From Pleurodeles waltl (lineage: Eukaryota > Chordata > Amphibia > Caudata > Salamandridae): 64,000 bases of DNA. This document shows, piece by piece, positions 1-11,660 of the stretch (positions within the stretch are counted from its first letter, which is position 1; each line of letters begins with the position of its first letter). Position numbers and translations under genes: made by a program. The notes under the pieces are model-generated. The model was not told the DNA's origin and searched no databases. It saw only the letters and a list, made by a program, of their open reading frames with translations. The DNA lies in NCBI RefSeq assembly GCF_031143425.1, contig NC_090443.1:1055353554-1055417553 (forward strand), read 5' to 3'.

Positions 1-682
1 CACGGCTCCCTGCAGGGTGTGTGTGTGTGTGGGGGGGCGGGGGGGGTCAGGGTCTCTGCAGGGAGTGGGGGGGGGGGGAGCTTTCAGGGCTTGGGTGGGT
101 GAAGTGGGCACAGAGGTGAATGGAGGGGAGCCCCCTAGACTTGGGTGGACGGAAGGCACACCCGCAGGACTTGGGGGGGAGAGGGGAACGCAATGGCCCC
201 CCTGCAGAACCAGTCGTGATTTTGAAGGGCGTACAGGTGGTATGGTGTGTTGGGGGGCATTCTGTAGGACGGGGTGGGGCCCTGCTGGACTGGAAGAGGG
301 GTGCTGGCCGCACAGTTGGGGTACCGTTTCATTACTGATTGACACCCCTGAACCCTCTGTCTGCACCTTACTTGCTCTGCCCCTCCCCCTTCCAGGTTTT
401 ACTGCACTGTCTGCCAGTAGGGAGGGGGCTCCCCAGTAACCTACGAAGGACCCTCGTTACTCTCAGGGTTGGGGGCGGGGGAGCTGCAGCCCCGCCCCTC
501 ACCCAGGTGTGCTCAGGTACCGACCACCCCGGGAGATCAGTGGCCCTTGCTGGGGTCGCTTCTTTCTCTTTGAGAGTCAGCGCTGTGAGGCGAGGGCCCC
601 TCTCTTGCCCAGCGCCTTGTCAGTAGGCGCTACAGGGTCAGTGCTGAGATTATACACTGGGCTGGACGGGCGAGGCCCACAG
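1..682. other. G-rich unassigned sequence with simple repeats
   Basis: A GT run followed by two G runs lies at about 17-80. The rest is G-rich on the plus strand with no recognisable gene or transposon. Open frames here are short and carry no recognisable motif. Confidence 0.6.
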
Positions 683-875
683 CTGTGCCAGTGTCGTGTA
701 CATGGTTAGGATAGAGACCCCGTGTGCATGTGTCATGTGTACATGGTTAGGATAGAGACAGTCGTGTGCCAGTGTCACGTGTGCATGGCTGGGGTAGAGA
801 CAGCCGAGTGCCATGTGTGCATGGATGGGGTGGAGACAGCCATGTGCCTGTACATGGCTGGGGTGCAGGCTGGCT
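683..875 (+). repeat. Degenerate ~35-40 bp minisatellite
   Basis: Four to five diverged copies of a unit built on GTGTACATGG followed by GGTTAGGATAGAGAC or GGTGGAGACAGCC. Copies differ by substitutions and small indels, so this is an old or low-copy array. Confidence 0.75.
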
Positions 876-2045
876 CTGGCGCGGGCCTGTGAACACATGC
901 ATGTTAGAGATGTGTGGGTGCCAGTCCGGGGGTGCGGGGCACTAGATGCCAGCTCTCGGTGGCAAGGGGAGGCTCCTGGGGGCTCCATACAAAGCTCTCT
1001 ACATTGGCGATGCCAGTCCAGGCGATGCTGGTTTCCGCCTGGGGTTGCATTCCCTGCAGAATTGGCTGCTGGTTTCAGTGAGTGATGTGTACTAGAAGGG
1101 CTCTGAGCTCCCTCAGGTGTGAAGGTCATTGATGGTCCCTGCACCCCCCAGGGGAAGGCTCCCTTGCCAGAAGACCAGGCCGCCACGTGGTGGGTTCTGT
1201 GTGGTAATTCGTTAAGTCTGTTCTTCAAACCACAGATTCAGTCGGTGGTAGGCACGTGGTTTACTCAGTCGGTGGTAGGTACATGCTCTGGAATGCTGCC
1301 TGCACTGACCCTTCTGGCACTGAGCACCTCAAGAATGGACTATGGGAACGCCCTCTGTCCTGGACTTCTGAGTATCTGCTGTACAGACTTCAGGTGGTCC
1401 TGAATGTGGCACCCCGCTTTCTCTTGAATCTACCCGCAGGATGCGTATGTCCCCGCACCCTCCACTGACTCCCACTAAGGAAAATAATTCTGTCTAAGGC
1501 ATTGGTGTTGGTTCATGGGGTGCTTTATCAGACGGGGCCAGGCTGCCGCAGAACAGGGTTCAACCTGTATGCCCCTACAAGACATCTGTGGGGTACTAGT
1601 GGCCTTCTTGCTAAGATTCCCAGAATTGGGTGCTCTAGAGCTGGGGGCGGCCACTCTTCGGCCTAGGACCACCGGCATTGGATTATCTCTTTGGATTCCG
1701 TCTGTGTTCCCAAAAAGGTTGAGACCCCATCATAGGATCCTTCATCACACTGACCATGAGCTGAGCGCCAGGACACTCCTTGGAGTAGCTGTGTGCGGTA
1801 CAAATAGCTTTTCATTCACGTGGTCAGTGGGACCAGATAAACCAGGCTGCTTCTGCTTGTGACCACAGACCATGGAGATGCCAACGGCCTTGAGAAGCAC
1901 ATGTCTTCTCCAAAGACTGGACTCTGCCGTTCTTTTGTTTTTTCCCTCCTGGTGGGAACTCATCACCCAGAGGATGTCCTTGGACACCCACCAGCAGGGC
2001 TCGTCATCTTAGACTGAGCTGGTGTGGTCCTTAGTGGAAGATGTT
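876..2045. other. Unassigned intergenic sequence
   Basis: No gene, RNA or transposon recognised. Composition is balanced and the open frames are short and unsupported. Confidence 0.5.
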
Positions 2046-2106
2046 GGCCAGGCTTGGAGTTGGCCAGGCTTGGAGTTGGCCAGGCTTGGAGTTGGCCAGG
2101 CTTGGC
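2046..2106 (+). repeat. 16 bp minisatellite, about 4 copies
   Basis: Near-perfect tandem copies of GGCCAGGCTTGGAGTT; the last copy is partial. High identity suggests recent expansion. Confidence 0.93.
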
Positions 2107-3039
2107 CACCCACAGCGTGCCGTACCTGGCTTCTGAGCCGAAGCAAGAAGGTGCCAAACCAGGTTTGGCTTCATTCTTCATCTCACAGATAATTGTGATC
2201 TGTCATCGCTCGGAACTGTTTTGTCTGCACTTTCCATTTACTCACATTCTGTTCCTTATCAGTTTTTAATCTCCCTCCCCTCAAAGTATGGTGGCTTCCG
2301 ACCATAGACCTTTAAAATCTAATTTCTTTGGGAATTTGTCAAACCCTTCCTAGAGCAAACTCCATCGGCATAAGCGACACTCCAAGGACATTGTATGGAC
2401 TGCATGGCTGGTGGGTGCCGAGAGCAAAAGAATTGTTGGGGAACTGCTTCTCGGACAGGGCGGAGCTTGATGTGGTGAGATGCGAACATCTCCTCTGTGA
2501 CTTAGTGTTGCGTCCATTGGAGCCTCAAAGACAACTCTGACCTCCATTTAACTTTGTGCTCCAAGTGCCTGGAACCCCTTGGAGTTGAGGATGGAATGAT
2601 TTGTGGTGATCTTAAGCGGTGTGGTATCAGCCTGTGATCACGAACAAAACTCTCAATTTTAGAAGTTCTAAGGTGGAGTGGAGCGCGTTGTCGTTTCCTC
2701 TTGGTGGCCATGATCTCAACACTGCTAGGTCTTTGGTGATATTGGAATGTAGTTGGTGGCAGGTGCCGCTGAGCAAACCCTACACGCATTATATCTACAG
2801 AAGGATGAACTGAAGATCAACAAAGCCGATTTGCCAGGAGCAGTGTAAACAAAGCATAGTGGGATGAGTAAATGAGGGATATACTCCCAATTAACACTTC
2901 TGGATTTCTTTCCTCCTCCATTACTCCTGTCAATCTAACTAACAAACTCTCATATCCGCAACTCAAATTAACTCTTGATAATAGTAAAACTGTACTCATA
3001 TTTCCCGATACCAATCCATCACTAATTCTTGTTGGGTTC
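2107..3039. other. Unassigned intergenic sequence
   Basis: No recognisable gene. From about 2870 the sequence becomes AT-rich and leads into the repeat tail at 3040, so part of it probably belongs to that dispersed element. Confidence 0.45.
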
Positions 3040-3120
3040 CGGAGTAGTGTGCTACTCGCCGAAAAGCACTTCAACGCCTCGTCAGGGGTAGTAAGCACTA
3101 TATAAATACTATTACAATTA
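3040..3120 (+). repeat. SINE/LINE-like 3' tail (GCACTATATAAATAC type)
   Basis: Reads as AAAGCACTTCAACGCC, a short spacer with GTCAGGGG, then GTAGTAAGCACTATATAAAT. This 'small GC hairpin plus TATATAAAT' tail is common at the 3' ends of fish and amphibian dispersed repeats. Related tails occur at about 42330 (+) and 53640-53700 (-). The exact family cannot be named without a library search. Confidence 0.5.
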
Positions 3121-3540
3121 CAATATTGTGATAGGGACTGCGAGGCAGGAGTGAACGCTGGACATGTTCATATACACAACGACCAATTGTCTTAAAAAGA
3201 TTGCAAAAAGCATACCTCCATATGGGGTGACCCCAAATTATATGGAACTCAAGAAGATTACTTGAATTAGGTATTAATTCCAGGTAGGATTTGTAGATCT
3301 TTGAGACCGGCTGTGTAGTCCTGGTGAAGCCCATAAAGTTTGGGCCGAAACATCAACATATTTTAGGTTATTGGAAATCCTTGACAGTTCTGGTAGATTT
3401 CCATTCAAAACAAACTGAAGGCACAACCTTTGCTTTTGTGATTTTATGTGAAACTGCAAATATTTGCTCTGTCAAGGAAACTGCGCCGTCTGCACTTAAA
3501 TTGTTTACCTACAACGATTTATATGAATAAAGTAAGCATC
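3121..3540 (+). mobile_element. Degenerate retroelement fragment with hammerhead-like motif (Penelope-like?)
   Basis: AT-rich segment surrounding the hammerhead-like motif at 3321-3350 and ending near an AATAAA-type signal at about 3527. Hammerhead motifs are established features of the terminal repeats of Penelope-like elements and of retrozymes. No reverse transcriptase or GIY-YIG coding remains, so the assignment is inferred from the motif only. Confidence 0.35.
3321..3351 (+). ncRNA. Hammerhead-ribozyme-like motif, degenerate
   Basis: CTGGTGA (3321-3327, one change from CTGATGA) is followed by a perfect 5 bp stem, GCCCA (3329-3333) with TGGGC (3341-3345), a 7 nt loop, and then CGAAAC. 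This is box 1, helix II and box 2 in the hammerhead order. The A-to-G change in box 1 and the lack of a clear GUC cleavage site downstream argue that this copy is inactive. Confidence 0.35.
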
Positions 3541-4559
3541 TTCTGAAAAGAGTAGCCCTACGTGCATCTGTTTGTTTATTAATGTGGTTAATAGAAACGT
3601 TATACTAAAGAATGAACAACCGTCTTGCTCAGGTACAACCTTAAAAACGAATCCCATGTTAGAGGTGTAACGCTTACGTCTGCTTTACTCCAGGCCCTTT
3701 TGGCTACAGAGGGTCTATCTGCGCTAATGTTTATCCTGAAAAGTGAGCGGGGATCCGGCCCTCCTGTGCTTGAGTTGAACTGACAGTGCCAATAGGCCTG
3801 GGTTTCATGTGCGGAGACTGAGACCCATGTAGGGGCCCGCACTTCAGTGCCCGCACTGTAAGCGGAAGGATACACTAGTACACCCAATAGCATTACGTGA
3901 AAGACTGCTACTCGGCCTGCTGAGCCTTGACGTTGCCAACGTGTGAACCTATTGGCTGAAAGGGGCAGGTTGAAGCAACCAATGGCAAGGCGCCGGCCCA
4001 GAGCCCGCCCTGTATACACTGTGTGCAGAGAGGCCTGTTGACTGCAGAGTTGTCAATGCCCAGACCTAAGGACATGACTTGGTTTGTAAACCCAGGAACC
4101 GCCTCTAGTCAGTGGGCACCTCTCTGCACGGTTTGTTGTTGGCGCTTCAAGGTGGCAAGGGCCGGGCTCTCTTGACAACCACCACCCCCCAGCTGGTGTT
4201 TGTTCATCCCTGGCCTGGGGGCTTGGATTGAGTCTGAGCCTCATGTGCCCCCCCCCCCCCCCCCCCCCCCCAGCAGCTGGTCCCCCCTGCACACCTGTTG
4301 GGTCACTTAGTGGCCCTTGCATCTCTGCCCTGTGCTCGCTGGGGGCTGACAGGGACATGTGCACCAAGGGCCACAGGTGGCTATTTCTGTGGCTTACACT
4401 GGGGATGTGACGCCACACGTGTCGGCTGAAGGTGGCAGCTGTGGGCCCTCAGCTTGGCAGTGACAGCTTTGTGACCCCCCTACCCATGTTTGTATACAGA
4501 CTGTGAGTGGTTAGCGCCGGCCGTGTGCACACCAGGGCATGTGGGTGGCCAGAGTGAAT
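3541..4559. other. Unassigned; CCAAT/GC-rich patch and a C homopolymer
   Basis: At 3945-4012 an ATTGG box, a CCAAT box and GCCCGCCC lie within about 65 bp, a promoter-like composition also seen in the dispersed family at 44.7 and 60.4 kb. A 24-base C run occupies 4248-4271. No gene recognised. Confidence 0.45.
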
Positions 4560-5030
4560 GCATGGAATGCATACCGTGTACCACGTGTGTATGTGGTGTG
4601 CACGCTGTGGAGTATGTCTGCCTGTGCACGGATTGCTTCAGTTGTGTGACTGTCTACAGCTTGGGGTGTATCATTAGTACAAGATGTCTGTCCTTACACT
4701 ATAGGCCGTGTACATTGAGTGCATGCAGTATACCACCTGTGTGTGTGTGTGGTGTGCACGCTGTGTATGTCTGCCTGTGCACGGATTGCTTCAGTTGTGT
4801 GACTGTCTACAGCTTGGGGTGTATCATTAGTACAAGATGTCTGTCCTTACACTATAGGCCGTGTACATTGAGTGCATGCAGTATACCACCTGTGTGTGTG
4901 TGGTGTGCACGCTGTGTATGTCTGCCTGTGCACGGATTGCTTCAGTTTTGTGACCTGTCTACAGCTTGGGGTGTCTGATCAGTACAAGATGTCTGTCTGT
5001 CCTTACCCTATAGGCCGTGTACATGGAAAG
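4560..5030 (+). repeat. ~151-156 bp tandem repeat, 3 copies
   Basis: Three copies share GTGTGCACGCTGT, GTGCACGGATTGCTTCAG, TACAGCTTGGGGTGT and TATAGGCCGTGTACAT in the same order. The anchor CACGCTG recurs at 4601, 4757 and 4908. A variable GT run accounts for the length difference between copies. Confidence 0.93.
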
Positions 5031-5660
5031 TATGGACCGGCCTTCTCTGGTTCTAGTCTCTATATAGGGGGACAGCAGAGCACATATATATAATATACCC
5101 ACTCCCTTAGTAGAGAGCCCAGATTTCCCCCTCGAGGAGCGCTCGGATAGCGGAGGGTGTTGGCGCTACATGTATCCAAGATGCGGCGCTACAGTCAGTG
5201 TCCGCCTGTTCTGCTTCAGACCGGGCCCCGGCCCCCCGGATATTCACATATATTGATTTTACTATTGTTGGCAGAATGCGGACTCGGTAACCCACACTTT
5301 GGATTCAGATCTGATTTGCATATCCAGTTCATTTGTTTGGGCAACGAAGGCGCTTCGATTTGTTAAGGTGACTTGGATGTCGGGTGTGAATACGTTTTTA
5401 GGGGGCGCGGTTGAGGGTCTCTTTAAGTGGGGGGGGATTGTGGAAACTATTGGACCCCAGGGTGGGGCATGCAAAGCTCTTCAACTAATACAAAGTTACT
5501 GCAAAAACCAATGACTTATTTTAAGCACAATCTCCCGCCCCCGGTATAGCGCTGCGTTGCTTTCCATGGCGCCCTGTGCTGTACGAGTCAGTTCTTGATG
5601 CAGCATTTAGACGCCGTCAGCTCTCTCCAACTTTTCAAAAAACAAATAAATACAACTCCC
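5031..5660. other. Unassigned sequence upstream of promoter-like segment
   Basis: No recognisable coding or transposon motif. It contains a short TATA-type run at about 5087-5096 and otherwise resembles single-copy intergenic DNA. Confidence 0.4.
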
Positions 5661-5679
5661 TAGGTGTGCGCGGCTTCAG

Positions 5680-5833
5680 TTTCATTGGTCTGTTGACTCG
5701 TCGCTCACATTCTGCCCACCCAGCTGGCAGGATAGAGCAGAAGCCCCGCCCTCCCGGCCAGGGCTGCCTCAGCCTGAGTGACTGTCTCCGGCTGGGTCGT
5801 CTTTGTTTCCTTATCTTATTTTTCTGCCAAAAT
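5680..5833 (+). promoter_or_regulatory. CCAAT/GC-box/YY1 promoter-like segment
   Basis: An inverted CCAAT box (ATTGG, 5684-5688), a GC box (GCCCCGCCC, 5743-5751) and a YY1-like site spanning the possible start codon (CAAAATATGGCGGCC, about 5828-5842) occur in the usual order of a TATA-less housekeeping promoter. YY1 sites at the start codon are well known in vertebrate genes for translation and mitochondrial proteins. Function is inferred; CCAAT/GC combinations also occur in dispersed repeats of this window. Confidence 0.4.
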
Positions 5834-5853
5834 ATGGCGGCCACCTTGAGAAG
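5834..5853 (+). CDS. Possible first coding exon, partial (MAATLRR...)
   Basis: ATG at 5834 has A at -3 and G at +4, a strong vertebrate initiation context. It opens six codons plus two bases (Met-Ala-Ala-Thr-Leu-Arg and AG) before AG|GTAACA, a good splice donor at 5854. Read through, the frame stops at once (TAA at 5855), so it only makes sense if spliced. The N-terminus is compatible with a mitochondrial presequence but too short to identify. No matching second exon was recognised downstream. It could be a chance ATG in a GC-rich repeat. Confidence 0.25.
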
Positions 5854-6950
5854 GTAACACTAGCTGTATTACTTTTAATGCTGCTTTCATATATTTGCAA
5901 AAACAGTCCCGTTCCTGGCTTGCCATAGCAAACGGATTGGCTTTGCTAATGCTTGTTTGATTTGGTTTTCTGAGGTGCTCCAGGAAAGGCTTATTTATTG
6001 CTGAAATTACCACACTTTCAGCCACGTGCAGGGCCTGACATAAACCTGTATCTTCTTTCACCCCTTTCCTTGCAGCCCCCCATTAGTTCCTCACACTCTT
6101 TGGCCGCGATAGAAGTTGTGCTGAGTTCTGGGTAGAGCGCCATGAAGCCTCTTCGGTTTAGCTGCTTGATATAATACTCTTAAATAAGGGCTACTGGCGC
6201 AAAGAGGACAATACTAGCTGCAAATATTGTGTGTTTTTCTATTTAGTAATTACGGGGTGTGCAGCAGTGTGAAGAGCTTTAGGGGTGCACAAGTGTCATA
6301 GTGAGTGAAGACCTGTGCAGAGCAGCAGTGCTATATACTGGAGGGAAAGGTGTATAGTCTGCCTAGCGCTATATTGCTGTTTTGATGGCACTTTCATGCC
6401 TCTTGTGAGGCCTAGTGCTTTCTGAGTGGGCCGACTGCGTTCTCTATATAGCGCCTAGTCCCCTTGGTGATCTTCTGAAGCGCTCTGGTGTGGTTCTGGT
6501 TCATGGCCGCCCTTCAGATCATCGTGTGTGAGTCACGAATGACCCGGTGGACTCGTGGTGTGCCTAATATCACACTGCTCATGGGGGCTGAGGTGGAGAG
6601 CATGGGAATGCTCTTGTGCACACGCAAGTACTCACCAGCGTTTGGATTAAGTGTCAAGTGGGTACCCTGCTGATTAAGTGGATGGGGGTCCACTCAGTGG
6701 CATCAAGAGTCCCAACCGGTAAGGGGCGCTGTAAACCACCCAAGAAGTGCTATGGGGACTCCACCCGGGGATGACCGAGGACCTGCTCACAGGGATTCTT
6801 ATAATGGGGGCAACGGAGGGGCGACCCGTTGGGGGTGATCTTAAACCACCAAGGGGTGGTATCTGCAGTCTGCACATGAAGGGTCCTGGTGCTATAGTGA
6901 CTTCACAGTGGATGTTTCATGCAGTGTATAAACCTACTAAGACTTCACTC
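5854..6950. other. Unassigned; contains a short family-A repeat fragment
   Basis: At about 5905-5960 a fragment reading GGATTGGCTTTGCTAATGC then TTGTTTGATT resembles the end of the dispersed family seen at 45.3, 49.1 and 61.4 kb. The remainder shows nothing recognisable. If the 5.83 kb exon is real, this is the start of its first intron. Confidence 0.4.
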
Positions 6951-7838
6951 CAGTGGATCACAACCTGTGGTCTCGGGAGCCCTGGGGGGGGGGGCCCGCG
7001 AAGCCTCCTCCAGGGGTCCATGACTGCTTAGAAAATTAAATAATATTAACAGATCCGGCCCCCAACTTTCAGTTATGACTCTGGGGGATCGTGATTCTTA
7101 AACCGAGCTTATAGGAAAAAGTCTGTTTTATTTTTTAAAATGTTATTTTTTGCATTTATCAGCCAGGGGGTCATTAATGCAGCTGTAGCACACGTTTTAC
7201 AGCATTTCCTCTAAATTTACATTTTAACGAATTCACTGAAACAGTGCTTGCTTGGAGCAAGTGGTTTCTGGTGGGGGGCACCCACACTTATTTTTTTCTA
7301 CCTCAAGAATTTCCTGCAAGCAAAAGACACACATGGGAAAGACTGAGGAAGAGAAAAATGGAAAAGCGTTACAAAGGGAGAAAGCTGCAAGCGAGCTGAA
7401 GGGGCAGGGAGTAGCGGTAAATGGATTAAAGAGGCCTGAGATGGCTTCAGGATTACGCTGCCGGAGGGCTTTGGGCACCGGCACGTTTTTATTTACAAAT
7501 TGAGCACTGTACTGATACAGGGAAATAACAGTTTTAGGTGATGGGAGCAGGGCAGGTCCATTCAACTGAATATTGTACAGATGATGTGTGGTTTGAGTTG
7601 AATTTAGAAAAGCTCCAACCTCCTTATTCAATTTATTTTCTTTATATACTTGTTTGCAATTTAAATAAAATGTCTGTATATGCATTTGATGTAACACTTG
7701 CTTCGGTGTTTTGTGGTTCAGATAATTGCTAATGTTTAAGCCTGGGTCTCTGGCTTGCAGTAATGACTCAGTGGGAATCCTTGAGTTCCAATAATGAGAA
7801 AGTGGGGTACACAGATATCAAAAGGTTGAGAACCACTG
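6951..7838 (+). mobile_element. hAT-type non-autonomous DNA transposon, 888 bp
   Basis: Begins CAGTGGATCACAACCTGTGG and ends AGGTTGAGAACCACTG, the imperfect inverted ends typical of hAT/Charlie-like elements. Its terminal ~150 bp matches the 222 bp MITE at 25991 (shared CGAAGCCTCC, CATGACTGCT, AGAAAAT, GTAATGACTC). The flanks CTTCACTC and CTTTGCTT agree at 5 of 8 positions, possibly an eroded target duplication. The ~650 bp interior is absent from the MITE and has no recognisable transposase, so it is either an older, longer family member or a MITE carrying an insertion. Confidence 0.75.
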
Positions 7839-9189
7839 CTTTGCTTAGTATCTAAGTGTGACATCTCCACCAGCATGTTACATCTTCAGTAAAGTTATTT
7901 GTTTTCCATTTAGAGCCCCCCTTTGTATTTTTTTATTTTTTAAAGCCTTCATCCCTCTGCTTTCCTGAAGTTGTTGTGCCCCAGTAGTTGTAATTTCAGG
8001 GCGTGCTCAGGCCAGTTATGACTGTTGTGCACGTCCAGTATCTGTGTGATAACTGTTTTTTTTTTTCCTCCGAGTTGCAACTAGACTAAAAAAAGCCAGA
8101 AGTGTTTTGTAAAGAGTGAGGGTGGGTGTGGAGGGTCAGTCCCACGCAGTATCATTCCACACTTGGGCTGGGGCGGTCAGGGCTTGAATCACAGCAGGAC
8201 GTGCGGGTGGTGTAATGTCATTGTTTTCCCGCCGTTCCCCACCCCAAGGTTTGGTTGCAAGGAGGATGTACGCAGGCGGCGGGACATCTTTTGTATCCAG
8301 CAGCAGAGAAGTCTGGTCTGGGTGCGCGGTCACACCACAGCTAACAATACCCATAAAGTGGCCTCTGGGTCCGCCCCTTTCAGCCATTGGCTTTTATCCA
8401 CCAGCTTGTTCCAGGCACTGGATAGAGCCTCTGTCAGTCATGTCTTGTTCAGTCCACTGGAGTTTTATCTCTCCTCTAATGCTATTGGCTGTTTGGGTGT
8501 ATCCTTGCAGCTCTGATCCAGTGCTTGCATTGGACTGTATGTGGGACTACTTTCCAACTTTAGCCCTCACTGTGTGCTACGTCTGGCTCCAGCCGGTGTC
8601 TAACATGCTTCTGCTGCAAGTGTTGGCATCTTAAATTCACGCCTATATATATATATTTTTTTTAATAAACCTTTATTTGAGGTTTTCAGCAAGTAAGGTT
8701 CTTCAATGCACTGGCGTTGGTTATACAGATATTCTATTCACAACTAGCAGAGCGCCTGTGAGAGGACAGTGTGTTGCTGTGGGGGTTGTGTATAGCTCGG
8801 TGTGGCACCCCACTGCAGAATGGGTTTTCAGCTCTGACCAGGGCCCTTCGGAGCTGACGGCACCTGCATTACTCTGGGGGTTTAACTTCCATGGCTGCCT
8901 CCTGGCAGGGAGGGTAGGGGCTCTGTGGGCATGCAGCGGGTGGTAAGGGTATATATCTCAACTCCAAACAAGACCTCGCCCAGGAACGTCCCTCAGGTCT
9001 GGGTGCCCTGTCTCCTCCTGGCACATCTCGTTCTAGGTGTGGTGAGGCCCCCGGGTGTGTCTCGGGGGGGATCTCTCTGTAAGTGTCAGATTGTGCACTG
9101 CAGGATGCCATGTCTCTGTGCCATTCCCTGGTCAGGGGCCGTGTGCGACTGGCCCAGGGCATCGCCACCCTACGCCGCAAGTGGGCGAA
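7839..9189. other. Unassigned; CCAAT/GC-rich patch at 8.36-8.48 kb
   Basis: GGGTCCGCCCC and GCCATTGGCTTTT near 8368-8397 and GCTATTGGCTG near 8480 resemble the 5' part of dispersed family A. A short TA run at about 8647 precedes a T run and AATAAA at about 8665. No gene recognised. Confidence 0.4.
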
Positions 9190-10332
9190 GCCTCTTCCCC
9201 CGTCTTCTTCACCAGGCCTCTTCCCCCGTCTTCTTCACCAGGCCTCTTCCCCCGTCTTCATCATCACCAGGCCTCTTCCCCCGTCTTCATCATCACCAGG
9301 CCTCTTCCCCCGTCTTCATCATCACCAGGCCTCTTCCCCCCCGTCTTCATCATCACCAGGCCTCTTCCCCCGTCTTCATCATCACCAGGCCTCTTCCCCC
9401 GTCTTCATCATCGCCAGGCCTCTTCCCCCGTCTTCATCATCGCCAGGCCTCTTCCCCCGTCTTCATCATCGCCAGGCCTCTTCCCCCGTCTTCATCATCA
9501 CCAGGCCTCTTCCCCCCCGTCTTCATCATCACCAGGCCTCTTCCCCCCCGTCTTCATCATCACCAGGCCTCTTCCCCCCCGTCTTCATCATCGCCAGGCC
9601 TCTTCCCCCCGTCTTCATCATCACCAGGCCTCTTCCCCCCCGTCTTCATCATCACCAGGCCTCTTCCCCCGTCTTCATCATCGCCAGGCCTCTTCCCCCG
9701 TCTTCATCATCACCAGGCCTCTTCCCCCGTCTTCTTCACCAGGCCTCTTCCCCCGTCTTCTTCACCAGGCCTCTTCCCCCGTCTTCATCATCACCAGGCC
9801 TCTTCCCCCGTCTTCATCATCACCAGGCCTCTTCCCCCGTCTTCATCATCACCAGGCCTCTTCCCCCGTCTTCATCATCGCCAGGCCTCTTCCCCCCGTC
9901 TTCATCATCACCAGGCCTCTTCCCCCCCGTCTTCATCATCACCAGGCCTCTTCCCCCCCGTCTTCATCATCACCAGGCCTCTTCCCCCCCGTCTTCATCA
10001 TCACCAGGCCTCTTCCCCCCCGTCTTCATCATCACCAGGCCTCTTCCCCCCCGTCTTCATCATCGCCAGGCCTCTTCCCCCCCGTCTTCATCATCGCCAG
10101 GCCTCTTCCCCCCCGTCTTCATCATCGCCAGGCCTCTTCCCCCCCGTCTTCATCATCGCCAGGCCTCTTCCCCCCGTCTTCTTCATCGTCGTCAGGCCCC
10201 TTCCCCCGTCTTCTTCATCGTCGTCAGGCCCCTTCCCCCGTCTTCTTCATCGTCGTCAGGCCCCTTCCCCCGTCTTCTTCATCGTCGTCAGGCCTCTTCC
10301 CCCGTCTTCATCGTCGTCAGGCCTCTTCCCCC
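9190..10332 (+). repeat. 29 bp minisatellite, about 40 copies, pyrimidine-rich
   Basis: The unit is CCTCTTCCCCC followed by GTCTTCATCATCACCAGG. Length varies from 26 to 31 bp through C-run changes and a CTTCTTCACC variant; the last copies carry CATCGTCGTCAGG. It has no stop codon in any plus-strand frame, so three overlapping open frames of about 420-580 codons arise here. They read a Ser/Pro/His-rich 29-residue cycle and are artefacts of the repeat. Confidence 0.97.
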
Positions 10333-11660
10333 GGACTTTACTCTTTAATTACCGAGGGTTTCACTCCAGACACCGGGGAGATGGCCAACGTGCCCTGTGG
10401 CATGAGGGGGCGCAGCTCTGGGTGTCGGGGTGGCACTCTGTGCAGGTCGGTTGGAGTGCTTCTCATTACCCTTTCCTGTTTTGTCTTTGTGGCTGGAGAG
10501 TTTCAGTCCGGATGAGCAGGTGGGTTGTAAAGTCTCGTCCCCACAGGTGGAGACACCAGCGCTGCTTGGAACCTCCAATAAGAGCCCTCGAGGCTTCCCC
10601 CTCCCGGCGGTGCCCCTGCGAGAGCCCCTGGAACCCACTTCTTAAAATAAACTGAACTCTTGGGCACCCTGTCTACTCTCCATGGCTGCTGCCCACAGGG
10701 GCTGCTCGTTACTTTGGGGTCTGTTTCGCAACCATTGCTGTGTGTGTTGCTGGCCTTTGATGATCAGTCTGCGCGTCGCACTGATGGTTTCTTCCGTGGG
10801 GTGGTCAGTGTGGAGTGTTCTGCTCTGTGCACTGCACCCACCAAGGATGAGTAGGTAGATGAGTGAGTGCTACACCCAGGTGGACCAGTGCTGAGCTGCT
10901 TTGGAGGTTCTGCCCCTGAGATGCCCCACCCGCCTCCGGTGGAGCCCTCATTCGTCTTCATGCAGCACTGATGGCTCCTGGCTCTTTGGCAGAACTGACA
11001 TCTGCTCACAGCTTCTCTCTCAGCCCCCCTTGTTTACACTGATCAGTCACTTTACACGGACGCTCACTCTTCATGGAGCGCAACAGACAACCTCCGACTC
11101 TCTTGAAGAGGAAGTAAAACTGAATGTACAAGAGTCCAGCCTTCGTGGCAAAACTCACTCAGTAGTTCAGTCACGAGCCAGCGATAAAGGCTGTCGGTCC
11201 CATCGGCTTTATTACAGCACATTTATGGGTCAGCAGGTCGGTCTTACTGCTTGTGCTAAACTTGCGTTAAAGCCAGTAGGCCTTCGCGGGACGGCGGCGG
11301 TTACACGGATGAAGCCGGCAGGTACTTGGTGACATGAGAACTCACTCATTACCGTAGCGGGCAAGAGATCTGCTCTGGGGGATCCCTTCTGAGACCACAG
11401 GGGCGGAACATGTGACCCTCTGACGACCCCTTTAAGGCTCTTCTCAGGTGCCAACTCTAATTTGGCCCAACCTTGTATTTTATGTGTAGTGTCTGAGGGT
11501 TTTTTTTGGATTACCTTTTAAGGTCTGTAATTTAGGCGATACTAGTGAAAATAAATATTTAACAAAAATACATACTTAGATGGACTCCGGGTCAGCCCTT
11601 TAGAGCTGTTGGTCTGCTCGGGTGTTACCCAGGATTCGCCTCCACTCGCTCACCTGGGCC
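10333..11660. other. Unassigned intergenic sequence
   Basis: GC-rich at first, then mixed. AATAAA-like sequence lies at about 10645. No gene, transposon or RNA recognised. Confidence 0.45.

Noticed and set aside
7233..7697. 154-codon minus-strand frame inside the 888 bp hAT element as a transposase fragment
   Set aside because: No hAT dimerisation motif or catalytic residues were recognised and the peptide is rich in Phe/Ser runs typical of chance frames.
9055..10515. Three overlapping plus-strand open frames of about 420-580 codons
   Set aside because: They exist because the 29 bp unit has no stop in any frame; the translated peptide is the same cycle in each frame and no start context, domain or conserved flank supports a gene.
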